Notes: generated by a model from the sequence alone, not told the origin. Shown: positions 1-6,590, numbered from the stretch's first letter. The stretch is 11,790 nucleotides of DNA from an uncultured Lachnobacterium sp. (GCA_900548765.1 URLU01000055.1:1-11790), one strand, 5' to 3'. Made by a program: numbers and translations.

Positions 1-2063
1 AAGGACGGAAGCTATCTGAGTGTCTTTCTAAGGCAGGCATTTTGCATACAGTATGCGTTGCTACAGAATACGGAGAGCTTGTGCTGACAGAAAATGACTG
101 TGCTCATGTCCACAGGGGCAGGATGGATGTTGAGGAGATGAGTGCCTTTATATCAGATGGGCAGTTTTCGGCAGTTGTGGATGCCACACATCCCTATGCT
201 CAGGTGGTTACAGAAAATATAAGGACAGCCATGAAGGGTAAGGACATTCCATATATCCGCCTGAAACGTGAGACAGATGACAGCTATGATTATGACAAAA
301 TAAGAAGCTTTGAATGTAATGAGGACTGTGCAGAGGCTCTTTTACAAATAAATGGAAACATTCTGCTTACAACAGGAAGTAAAGAATTGTCCGCATACTG
401 CGGACATGAAAGCATAAAGGACAGACTATTTGTCAGGGTACTGCCGGGACTTGAAAGCTTAAGCCTCTGCAATGAAAATGGTATAATGGGAAAGCATATC
501 CTTGCTCTGCAGGGACCATTTACGGTGGACATGAATGAGGCTATGCTCCGCCAGTATGATATAAGCTGTCTGGTCACTAAGAAAAGTGGCAGGGCTGGTG
601 GCTATATAGAGAAGCTTGAGGCAGCAAAGCGGCTGGATATTCCCGTATATGTGATAGAAGGAGTAAATGCTGCAGGAAATACAAATACTACAGGAAATAC
701 AAATACTGGTAACAATAAAAGCAAGACATATTCATTCAGAGAAACCTGTGAGCTTCTAGGCAATATATGCCACAAAAAGATTATTCCACAAAATAAGCTT
801 AATATCACCCTGGCCGGCGTAGGCATGGGAAGCCAGGCAAGCCTTACCAAGGAAGTAGAGCATGCCATAAAGGAGGCGGACATAATCCTCGGCGCAAAGC
901 GAATGATTGATACTTACGAGCCGCGCCTTGAGAAAAAGCCTTACTATATGGCAGGTGATATTATCTCTTATCTAAAGGAGCTGCAAAGCGATGACACTTT
1001 TTATGAAGATAAAAACGTAGTAATCCTGTTTTCAGGAGACAGTGGCTTTTACAGTGGCTGCCAGTCCTTATATAGGTCATTGAGGGCTGAGACTGAGTCC
1101 GGGGCACTGAATGCAGATATAAGCATTATGCCGGGAATATCTTCAATAGCTTATCTGGCGGCCTGCACAGGAGAGAGTTATCAGGACGCTAAAATATGCA
1201 GCATCCATGGCAGGAAGCAGGCTAATCTGGCTGATATAATCAGGCATAATAGTAAGACCTTCATGCTTATGTCCGGTGTAAATGATGTCAACAGTCTGGG
1301 ACAGCTTTTGCTCGATGCAGGACTCAATCAGTGTATTGTTATTGCGGGCTATGAGCTTTCCTATGAGACTCAGGAGATAATGACCCTTACTCCAATCGAA
1401 TGTGTGGAATTAAAAAAGGAGGGCCTGTATACCTGCCTTATCAAAAATCCTAATGCCGGGGACAGGAGGCTTACCCATGGAAAAGCAGACAGTGAGTTTA
1501 TCAGGGATAAGGTGCCGATGACCAAGGAAGAGGTACGGGAGGTCAGTATCTGTAAGCTCAGATTAACCGACAAGGCCCTTGTGTATGATATAGGCAGCGG
1601 CACAGGCTCTATCGCAATGGAGATGGCAGGGCTGTCACCTGATTTAAAGGTTTATGCCATAGAAAAAAAGCCGGAGGCCGTGGCTTTAATCAAGAAAAAT
1701 AAAGAAAAGTTTAAGCTTGATAATATAGAAGTTATTGAGGCTGAGGCACCGGAAGGACTTGAAGAACTGCCCAAACCGACTCATGTATTTATAGGTGGAA
1801 GTGGGGGAAATCTTAATGAAATCCTTAACACTCTCTACAGCATTAATGACAGCATGAGAATTGTAATTACTGCTGTAAGCCTTGAGACAATAGCCCAGAT
1901 AAAAGACATTTTGTCAGCATATCCGATAGCAAATGAGGATATAGTGGAGCTTCAGGTCAACAGGAGCAAAGCTATTGGAAAATATCATATGATGCAGGCG
2001 GAAAACCCGGTGTGGATATGCTCATTTGATTTCAGGGAGGGGGCAGCAGATGAAGCTCAATAG
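1..2063 (+). CDS. cbiJ-cbiET: CbiJ-CbiE-CbiT fusion, 5' end outside window (cobalamin biosynthesis)
   Basis: This is a three-enzyme fusion of the anaerobic cobalamin pathway. CbiJ reduces cobalt-precorrin-6A, CbiT methylates C15 and decarboxylates the C12 acetate, and CbiE methylates C5, giving cobalt-precorrin-8. The frame is open from base 3 and its first residues, GRKLSECLSKAG, match the start of CbiJ/CobK after the usual nucleotide-binding GGTTE segment, so about ten codons are missing; a TTG at 42 is not the real start. Numbering from base 3 (686 residues visible): CbiJ spans about 1-245 with DATHPYA at 60-66; a low-complexity linker lies at 224-240; the CbiE methylase spans about 266-480 with AGVGMG and FSGDSGFY; CbiT spans about 490-686 with VPMTKEEVR and the SAM-binding loop DIGSGTGS at 529-536. 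The C-terminus overlaps cbiA by 14 nt, implying translational coupling. All signature motifs are intact. Domain identity is firm; the exact missing N-terminus is inferred. Confidence 0.93.
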   Translation, partial: GRKLSECLSKAGILHTVCVATEYGELVLTENDCAHVHRGRMDVEEMSAFISDGQFSAVVDATHPYAQVVTENIRTAMKGKDIPYIRLKRETDDSYDYDKIRSFECNEDCAEALLQINGNILLTTGSKELSAYCGHESIKDRLFVRVLPGLESLSLCNENGIMGKHILALQGPFTVDMNEAMLRQYDISCLVTKKSGRAGGYIEKLEAAKRLDIPVYVIEGVNAAGNTNTTGNTNTGNNKSKTYSFRETCELLGNICHKKIIPQNKLNITLAGVGMGSQASLTKEVEHAIKEADIILGAKRMIDTYEPRLEKKPYYMAGDIISYLKELQSDDTFYEDKNVVILFSGDSGFYSGCQSLYRSLRAETESGALNADISIMPGISSIAYLAACTGESYQDAKICSIHGRKQANLADIIRHNSKTFMLMSGVNDVNSLGQLLLDAGLNQCIVIAGYELSYETQEIMTLTPIECVELKKEGLYTCLIKNPNAGDRRLTHGKADSEFIRDKVPMTKEEVREVSICKLRLTDKALVYDIGSGTGSIAMEMAGLSPDLKVYAIEKKPEAVALIKKNKEKFKLDNIEVIEAEAPEGLEELPKPTHVFIGGSGGNLNEILNTLYSINDSMRIVITAVSLETIAQIKDILSAYPIANEDIVELQVNRSKAIGKYHMMQAENPVWICSFDFREGAADEAQ
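672..707 (+). repeat. Tandem 18-bp repeat encoding the CbiJ/CbiE linker
   Basis: Two codon-aligned 18-bp units (672-689 and 690-707) differ only at the first base and share a 17-bp identical core. They encode AGNTNT and TGNTNT, and are followed by more Asn/Thr/Gly residues. The position is between the CbiJ and CbiE domains, so the repeat probably makes a flexible tether that grew by slippage. An 18-bp unit keeps the frame whatever the copy number. Confidence 0.9.
2035..2052 (+). promoter_or_regulatory. Ribosome binding site that fixes the cbiA start
   Basis: GGGAGG at 2035-2040 lies 9 nt before the ATG at 2050, inside the end of the upstream fusion gene. An in-frame TTG at 2026 would add eight residues before the conserved MKLNRIMLAAPKSGSGKT start but lacks a comparable site, so ATG 2050 is preferred. 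Confidence 0.85.
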
Positions 2064-3474
2064 AATTATGCTTGCAGCTCCAAAAAGCGGAAGCGGCAAG
2101 ACCGTCATTACCTGTGCCCTGTTGCAGACCCTGAAGGATATGGGAGAGAAGGTGGTTTCCTACAAGTGCGGACCAGACTATATAGACCCTATGTTTCACA
2201 GGAAAGTCATTGACATTCCTTCAAAGAATCTTGACACCTTTTTCACTGATGAGGAGACAACAGTAGACCTGCTCATCAGTGGGAGAAATGAAAATGATTT
2301 TGCTGTGATGGAAGGCGTGATGGGACTTTTTGATGGCCTAGGAGGCACAAGGGAAGAGGGTTCTTCATATCATCTTGCTAAGGTCACAAACACACCAATT
2401 ATTCTGATAGTTGACGCCAAAGGGATGGGAAGGTCTGTAATCCCTCTTATCGCAGGCTTTTTAAGCTATGACAGAGAGCATCTGATTAAGGGTGTAATAT
2501 TAAACCGTATGTCAAAGTCATATTACGACATCATAAAGCCACTGATAGAGGAGGAGCTTAAAATCACTGTGGCAGGCTATTTCCCTGATTATAAGAAGCT
2601 TGGCATATATAGCTTTGAGAGCAGACATCTGGGACTTGTGATGCCAGATGAGATAGCAGGTATCAAAGACCAGCTTAAGGCAGCAGCAGAGGAATTTCGA
2701 AAAACAGTCTCAATTGATGCAATAATAGATATTGCAAAAGACGCAGAGGCGCTTCCTCAAAATATTGAGAGAAAGCCATTAAAGCCTCTTACAGATAAGG
2801 AAGACCAAAAGCCCCTTATTGCGGTAGCTTATGATGAGGCCTTTTGTTTTTACTATGAGGATAATCTGCGTCTGTTAAGAGAGTATGGGGCAGAAATTGT
2901 ATATTTTTCGCCACTTCATGACAGAAATCTGCCAGAGGGCAGCAGTGGAATTCTGTTAGGAGGAGGCTATCCGGAGCTCCATGCTGATAAGCTGAGTGCT
3001 AATAAGGAAATGTTGTATGATATAAGGACTGCAATTCAGGGCGGCATGCCTGTAGTGGCTGAATGTGGTGGCTTTATGTATCTTCATTCAAAGCTTATAG
3101 ACCAGGAACAGAAGGAATATCCTATGGCAGGAGTCATTGATGCATTATGCCATTATGCAGGGAAACTGGTTAGATTTGGATATATTAATCTGATTGAAAA
3201 CAAGAGTAATTTTCTGCCAAAGCATGAAATCATAAAGGCTCATGAATTTCATTATTATGACAGCAGCTTAAATGGAGAGGATTGTAAGGCGGTTAAGCCT
3301 GTCACAGGGAGAAGTTATCCCTGTGTCATATCAGGCAGCAGCTATTGGATGGGCTTCCCTCACCTGTATTATCCGTCAAATCCAAAGTTTGCGGAGAGCT
3401 TTGTGAGGAAAGCCTGTGAGTTCCAAAGTATGAAAGAAAAGCTGCCGGTGACAGGCTTTATGAATTTAATTTGA
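2050..3474 (+). CDS. cbiA: Cobyrinate a,c-diamide synthase CbiA
   Basis: A 474-residue glutamine-dependent amidotransferase that uses ATP to amidate the a and c carboxylates of cobyrinate, a cytoplasmic step of the anaerobic cobalamin route. The N-terminal dethiobiotin-synthetase-like ATPase domain carries a P-loop (APKSGSGKT, residues 10-18), CGPDYIDPMFH and the VMEGVMGLFDG segment. The C-terminal class I glutaminase domain has LLGGGYPELHA, the nucleophile Cys339 in VVAECGGFMYL, the KAHEFHYYD segment (from about 396) and a probable catalytic His438 in GFPHLYY, in the position of the His433 reported for Salmonella CbiA. Length is typical for the family. It starts 14 nt before the end of the CbiJ-E-T gene and its last 9 nt overlap the convergent folT gene, so it is the last gene of this operon in the window. 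No terminator hairpin is visible after it. The presence of a Cbi-type neighbour favours CbiA over aerobic CobB. Confidence 0.97.
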   Translation: MKLNRIMLAAPKSGSGKTVITCALLQTLKDMGEKVVSYKCGPDYIDPMFHRKVIDIPSKNLDTFFTDEETTVDLLISGRNENDFAVMEGVMGLFDGLGGTREEGSSYHLAKVTNTPIILIVDAKGMGRSVIPLIAGFLSYDREHLIKGVILNRMSKSYYDIIKPLIEEELKITVAGYFPDYKKLGIYSFESRHLGLVMPDEIAGIKDQLKAAAEEFRKTVSIDAIIDIAKDAEALPQNIERKPLKPLTDKEDQKPLIAVAYDEAFCFYYEDNLRLLREYGAEIVYFSPLHDRNLPEGSSGILLGGGYPELHADKLSANKEMLYDIRTAIQGGMPVVAECGGFMYLHSKLIDQEQKEYPMAGVIDALCHYAGKLVRFGYINLIENKSNFLPKHEIIKAHEFHYYDSSLNGEDCKAVKPVTGRSYPCVISGSSYWMGFPHLYYPSNPKFAESFVRKACEFQSMKEKLPVTGFMNLI

Positions 3475-4467
3475 GCTCTGACTGATGCCAGCTTTTTTCA
3501 CAAAATAGAGCACATAATATGCGATGATTATGTTGATTGGCAGCTGAACCAGATTTTTTATTGTTCGTGGTATGACCAGCACCCAGAAGTCAGTTCCAAT
3601 CAAAAGTGACAGCCAGTAGGTGCTGAGAATTATATTTACAACGAATACATCAACAGCCAATGCAATTACACATCTAAGCAGAAAGCCGGTATCTAAGCTG
3701 TGGAGCTTTGAAATTGCATAGAATGAATTTATGGCATATACGAGCCAGAGAATCATGGTAATTACAAAGCCGATGTGTACAGTCAGAAATGACCTGTCGG
3801 TGTACACTGCGAGAATACAGATAAATATCATGATTATCGATGCTATAAAGGATAAGATGTATTTTTTAAATATTGCAAAAAGCATAAGGGCTATACTGCC
3901 TGCAATTAGTATAATTGCAATTACAAAAGGTGTAGTGCAGGCTATGCCGTTGAGCTTTGCAGATATTATCACTGGTATGTGGGCCTCTGTAAAAAGCTTT
4001 GTGCCGTTTTCATCTGTAAGAGTAAAAAATGGGAGCACAAACACCAGACAGAAAGTGATAATCGAAGTCATCATACCTGCCAGCAGATGGGATTTGTTGA
4101 GAGTAACAGCCTCCTCCTGCTTAGGCTTTATGGCTGGGAACTTGTGGTAAAAGAATAAACCATAAATCATGCCAGCAAGGGCTGCACTTAAAGTAAGTCC
4201 GGGATTAAAGGCACCGGTAGGTTTGATGATAAACTGGATGATGTCTCCCAGTCCACCACAGACAAAGCCCATGACAGGACCAAATAGGGCACCGATTACC
4301 AGATTTGCGGCAAAGGAAACAGAGATTCTCAGGGAATCTGTCACCTGAATTGACACAAAGAGAGCCAGTACAGTGTGTACAGCAACCAGAAAGGCTGCGG
4401 TTACAAGTGATTTGAGCTTAGTGAATTCCTTTGCGGAATCAATAAACATAGTTACAAGTTTTTTCAT
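3466..4467 (-). CDS. folT: Folate-type ECF transporter S component with an inserted membrane domain
   Basis: A 333-residue integral membrane protein that should be the substrate-binding S component for folate, working with a shared ECF module (EcfA, EcfA', EcfT) encoded elsewhere. Residues 1-108 look like the first half of FolT: helix 1 with an AxxxA motif (A25-A29, the known EcfT-docking pattern), SLRISVSFAANLVIGALFGP, GLGDIIQFIIKPTGAF and LSAALAGMIYGLF. Residues about 257-333 look like the second half: LSTYWLSLLIGTDFW and IPRTIKNLVQLPINI. Ordinary FolT proteins are roughly 170-190 residues; here about 145 residues (about 109-256) sit between the halves, with four likely membrane helices near 128-150, 174-197, 203-222 and 231-250 and a polar loop around 150-172. 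The start ATG (4465-4467) follows an AAAGGAGGA site. The THF riboswitch upstream supports folate as substrate. The insert's function is unknown to me. Confidence 0.85.
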   Translation of the reverse strand: MKKLVTMFIDSAKEFTKLKSLVTAAFLVAVHTVLALFVSIQVTDSLRISVSFAANLVIGALFGPVMGFVCGGLGDIIQFIIKPTGAFNPGLTLSAALAGMIYGLFFYHKFPAIKPKQEEAVTLNKSHLLAGMMTSIITFCLVFVLPFFTLTDENGTKLFTEAHIPVIISAKLNGIACTTPFVIAIILIAGSIALMLFAIFKKYILSFIASIIMIFICILAVYTDRSFLTVHIGFVITMILWLVYAINSFYAISKLHSLDTGFLLRCVIALAVDVFVVNIILSTYWLSLLIGTDFWVLVIPRTIKNLVQLPINIIIAYYVLYFVKKAGISQSSN

Positions 4468-4475
4468 ACAAAAAG

Positions 4476-4515
4476 TCCTCCTTTCAGCAGTATTCCTTAA
4501 CTACATAAAGGAGGA
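4476..4515 (-). promoter_or_regulatory. Hairpin masking the folT ribosome binding site
   Basis: On the minus strand the folT ribosome binding site AAAGGAGGA (4484 down to 4476) is perfectly complementary to TCCTCCTTT (4515 down to 4507), giving a 9-bp stem with a 22-nt loop that can itself add GTAG/CTGC pairs. When formed it should block translation initiation. It lies between the THF aptamer and the start codon, where an expression platform is expected. The pairing is seen directly; its regulatory use is inferred. Confidence 0.7.
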
Positions 4516-4536
4516 TATTTATCCAGAGTCTAAATG

Positions 4537-4639
4537 TAGCAGCGGGATGCGAACTCTGTATCGCGATTTTTGCAAATCTTCGTCCACATGACAACTCCCT
4601 GTTCACATGGCACTTCACGCACAAAATTCTACTCTGCCA
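4537..4639 (-). promoter_or_regulatory. Tetrahydrofolate (THF) riboswitch aptamer
   Basis: Read on the minus strand, this leader has the THF aptamer signatures in order: AGAGTAG, GCGTGAAGTGCC, GAACAGGGAGTTGTC, GGACGAAG and CGCATCCCGC. The helices can be drawn by hand: P1 is 4634-4639 with 4537-4542 (6 bp, one wobble); P2 is 4621-4629 with 4551-4559 (9 bp, two wobbles); P3 is 4604-4610 with 4584-4590 (7 bp, two wobbles); and a 5-bp hairpin closed by a GCAA loop is at 4565-4578. Being directly upstream of a folate transporter gene is the classic location of this riboswitch in Clostridia. Control is probably translational, through the ribosome-binding-site hairpin downstream. Confidence 0.93.
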
Positions 4640-4652
4640 AATAAAATATGTT

Positions 4653-4682
4653 ATAATAGCAAGGCATATTAGAAAATGTCAT
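4653..4682 (-). promoter_or_regulatory. Promoter of folT
   Basis: On the minus strand, ATGACA (-35, 4682-4677; 5 of 6 consensus) is separated by 18 nt from TATTAT (-10, 4658-4653; 5 of 6). Transcription would begin near 4646, a few bases before P1 of the THF riboswitch, which is the expected arrangement. Confidence 0.75.
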
Positions 4683-4703
4683 TTGCTACGCGTTAAGTAT
4701 AAC
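4676..4703 (+). promoter_or_regulatory. Possible promoter of the HAD phosphatase gene
   Basis: ATGTCA (4676-4681; 4 of 6 to TTGACA) and TATAAC (4698-4703; 5 of 6) are 16 nt apart, giving a start near 4710, upstream of the AAGGAG site at 4722-4727. A perfect TATAAT at 4711-4716 has no -35 partner and would place the start on top of the ribosome binding site. Weak support only. Confidence 0.3.
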
Positions 4704-4734
4704 ATTAAATTATAATAAAGCAAGGAGAAATTTT

Positions 4735-5385
4735 ATGAAAGCAATATTATTTGATTTGGATGGTACGCTGATTGATTCGTCAGAGGGTATTACAAAGTCC
4801 GTCCAGTATACACTTGACTACTATGGAATAGACGAGCCTGATTTGGAAAAATTAAAGTGTTTTATAGGACCACCACTTAGGGGAAGCTTCATGAAATACT
4901 ACAATTTTTCAGAAGAGCAGGCAGTGGAAGCTACAATAAAATACAGGGAGAGGTACCATCCGATAGGAGTCTATGAGTGTAAGCTGTACCCGGATGTGGA
5001 AAAATGTATCAGAGCCCTAAAGGACAAAGGCTACATGATAGGAATGGCATCATCAAAGCCGGAGGTCATGTGCAGGATAATCCTTAAGCATTTTAATATT
5101 TTAGACTTATTTGATGACGTGGTAGGGGCCAGTATGGACGGAAAGATAGATACCAAGGAAGAAGTCCTGAATGAAGTTATGCGAAGATGGAACAGCATAG
5201 ACAAGAAGGACATGTGTCTGGTGGGAGATACCTTGTTTGACGTGGAGGGAGCAAATCAGGTAGGAATCAAGTGCATAGGCGTAAGCTTTGGATTTGGTGA
5301 CACGAAGGAGATGCTTGATGCTGGGGCAGTTACAATCTGTGATTCCATGATGGAGCTTTGTGACATAATTAATAATATGGATTGA
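4735..5385 (+). CDS. HAD-superfamily phosphatase, phosphoglycolate-phosphatase-like
   Basis: A 216-residue cytoplasmic hydrolase of the HAD superfamily, subfamily I with a helical cap (HAD_2 / Gph-PpaX type), expected to remove phosphate from a small phosphorylated metabolite. Motif I is FDLDGTL with nucleophile Asp7 and general acid Asp9. The cap follows, with IGPPL at 44-48. Motif II is Ser106 (or Ser107) in MASSKP, motif III is probably Lys141 in DTKEEVL, and motif IV is GDTLFDVEGA with Mg-binding Asp165 and Asp169. All catalytic positions are present and length is normal. AAGGAG at 4722-4727 lies 7 nt before the ATG. It is divergent from folT and followed by the inverted-repeat element rather than a standard terminator. 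The true substrate (phosphoglycolate, pyrophosphate, a nucleotide or other) cannot be told from sequence, so no gene symbol is given. Confidence 0.92.
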   Translation: MKAILFDLDGTLIDSSEGITKSVQYTLDYYGIDEPDLEKLKCFIGPPLRGSFMKYYNFSEEQAVEATIKYRERYHPIGVYECKLYPDVEKCIRALKDKGYMIGMASSKPEVMCRIILKHFNILDLFDDVVGASMDGKIDTKEEVLNEVMRRWNSIDKKDMCLVGDTLFDVEGANQVGIKCIGVSFGFGDTKEMLDAGAVTICDSMMELCDIINNMD

Positions 5386-5425
5386 GTTTCAAATAATTTA
5401 CCGTTTTAGTTTTGTAGAAAACTGT

Positions 5426-5454
5426 ATAACATTAGTTTTAGGGTGTCATATAAT
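5426..5454 (+). promoter_or_regulatory. Possible promoter reading into the inverted-repeat element
   Basis: A perfect TATAAT (5449-5454) has ATAACA (5426-5431; 4 of 6 to TTGACA) at the ideal 17-nt spacing. The predicted start, around 5461, coincides with the GGTGCT that begins the left arm of the inverted repeat. The match of position suggests that the element is transcribed from here, but the -35 is weak and the region is AT-rich. Confidence 0.4.
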
Positions 5455-5743
5455 CAAAAAGGTGCTACATAACTAAAATTGGAATATTGCGCCAGACAGG
5501 TCAAGTATTTGTGGCTTGTGAAGGACATTAGACTTTCTTAATGTTCTGTACGTTCCCCAGCAACTCGGCAACACGATGTTGCCGAGAGCGAGACCTGAGC
5601 CATGGATGGCGAATGTCAAGCGTTTGCGTCAATTAAGTAAATACCTCAATCAGAACATTTAGAAAATCTTATGTCCGTAACCCGCCACAAATACTTGACC
5701 TGCCTGGTGCAATATTCCTCATAACCTTCAAAGCACCTTTTGA
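5454..5743 (+). repeat. Large imperfect inverted repeat: structured RNA or MITE-like element
   Basis: This element fills most of the 393-nt gap between the HAD and CPBP genes; I see no protein-coding gene in it. Outer arms TCAAAAAGGTGCT (5454-5466) and AGCACCTTTTGA (5732-5743) are complementary except for one extra A. After an unpaired 14/13-nt internal loop in which both sides carry CATAAC, the inner arms 5481-5548 and 5651-5718 pair at 59 of 68 positions by hand count, without gaps. The centre (5549-5650) can form its own closing helix (ACGTTC 5550-5555 with GAATGT 5611-5616), a perfect 9-bp hairpin at 5564-5586 with a 5-nt loop, and a small GCCA/TGGC hairpin at 5599-5610. It is richer in G+C than its flanks. 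No clear target-site duplication is visible. I do not recognise it as 6S, SRP, RNase P or tmRNA. It could be a mobile MITE-like repeat, a free-standing ncRNA, or both. Confidence 0.8.
5564..5586 (+). other. Perfect central hairpin of the inverted-repeat element
   Basis: CTCGGCAAC (5564-5572) and GTTGCCGAG (5578-5586) pair without a mismatch around the loop ACGAT. It is the most stable local helix of the element and is not followed by a T-run, so it is not a terminator. Confidence 0.85.
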
Positions 5744-5778
5744 CATCAAAGTATAATAATTAACAAAAAGGAGCGCAT

Positions 5779-6564
5779 ATGCCAAATAAGTATAAAAGAG
5801 AAATAGTCCTCTGGGAAATCATCTTCCCCCTGTTTATATACTACTTCCTGCACCTTATAATCATGATTATAGCCAGAGATTTCATAGGCGCAGGCAGCGA
5901 AAACTACATGCTCTGCCAAATAATTGCAGACATAGTCACAATCCCAGTGATATATTTCCTGATCTACAGAAAGAGCAAAAATATATTCAGAGCCTATGAC
6001 CCTGATACCAAAACGAGAATCATTGACCTAACAGTCATAATTATTATGTTTGCCTTAATAAGCTTCGGACTAAACAATGTAATAGTCATGAGCCCTCTGG
6101 TAGACATGTCAGCAGGCTATGCCCAGGCAAATGAAGGCTTTTATGGCAGTCTGCTGGGAATAGAGCTGGTTGGCTCAGGCATACTTGCACCATTGCTTGA
6201 AGAGCTGGTATTCAGAGGCATCGTGTACGGCTCGCTTAGAAAGCTGCTTGGCGTATGGCAGTCGGTTGTCATATCAGCACTTATTTTTGCGGCGGTACAC
6301 TTTAACATCGTGCAGTTTGTCTATGCTTTCGTAGTCGGGATAGTGCTTGCAATCACAATGGAATGCATTGGCAATGTATATGGAGCCATTGCAGGGCATA
6401 TGACAGCAAATATCTTTGCTGTACTTAGAACAGAGCTGGGACTATTCAGCGGTCTGACAGATAAAAGCCTATCTGCCTGGTGTATATCTTTGGGAATTCT
6501 AATCTGTGGAACAGCAGTGCTGATTATGTGGCAAAAACGGCAAGGTAATTTGTACCAAAAATAA
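5779..6564 (+). CDS. CPBP-family intramembrane metalloprotease (CAAX protease-like)
   Basis: A 261-residue polytopic membrane protein of the CPBP/Abi family, related to Rce1 prenyl-CAAX proteases. The catalytic motifs are present in order: EELVFRG with Glu141, Glu142 and Arg146; FAAVH with His174; and HMTAN with His207 and Asn211. About seven or eight hydrophobic helices surround them (for example near 13-33, 43-61, 83-100, 157-173, 178-197 and 233-250), and the active site would lie within the membrane. AAGGAG at 5768-5773 lies 5 nt before the ATG. In Firmicutes such proteins are linked to bacteriocin self-immunity or membrane-protein processing, but no bacteriocin gene is nearby and the substrate is unknown. 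It stands alone between the inverted-repeat element and a strong terminator. Family assignment is firm, biological role open. Confidence 0.93.
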   Translation: MPNKYKREIVLWEIIFPLFIYYFLHLIIMIIARDFIGAGSENYMLCQIIADIVTIPVIYFLIYRKSKNIFRAYDPDTKTRIIDLTVIIIMFALISFGLNNVIVMSPLVDMSAGYAQANEGFYGSLLGIELVGSGILAPLLEELVFRGIVYGSLRKLLGVWQSVVISALIFAAVHFNIVQFVYAFVVGIVLAITMECIGNVYGAIAGHMTANIFAVLRTELGLFSGLTDKSLSAWCISLGILICGTAVLIMWQKRQGNLYQK

Positions 6565-6590
6565 ATACAATTTAATATTTTTAGACAAAT

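Noticed and set aside
42..44. TTG as the start codon of the CbiJ-E-T protein
   Set aside because: The frame is open to base 3 and encodes conserved CbiJ residues before this point; no ribosome binding site precedes it.
2026..2049. Eight-residue N-terminal extension of CbiA from a TTG
   Set aside because: The ATG at 2050 has a well-spaced GGGAGG and directly begins the conserved CbiA sequence.
3731..4150. 139-codon plus-strand open frame inside folT
   Set aside because: It is the reverse strand of a clear membrane-protein gene, has no ribosome binding site and resembles no known protein.
4373..4591. 72-codon plus-strand frame across the folT start and riboswitch
   Set aside because: Runs antisense through the gene start and the folded leader; no start signals.
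5408..5423. AGTTTT/AAAACT hairpin after the HAD gene as a terminator
   Set aside because: Only six A/T-rich pairs and no T-run after it.
5454..5743. 6S RNA, SRP RNA, RNase P RNA or tmRNA identity for the inverted-repeat element
   Set aside because: The rod shape recalls 6S or SRP RNA, but the SRP GGAAGGAAGCAGC-type segment, the RNase P core and tmRNA tRNA-like ends are absent, and the branched core does not fit 6S.
5727..5757. Promoter for the CPBP gene at the end of the inverted repeat
   Set aside because: A perfect TTGACA (5740-5745) is only 6 nt from TATAAT (5752-5757), and the alternative TTCAAA (5727-5732) has 19-nt spacing; neither is convincing.
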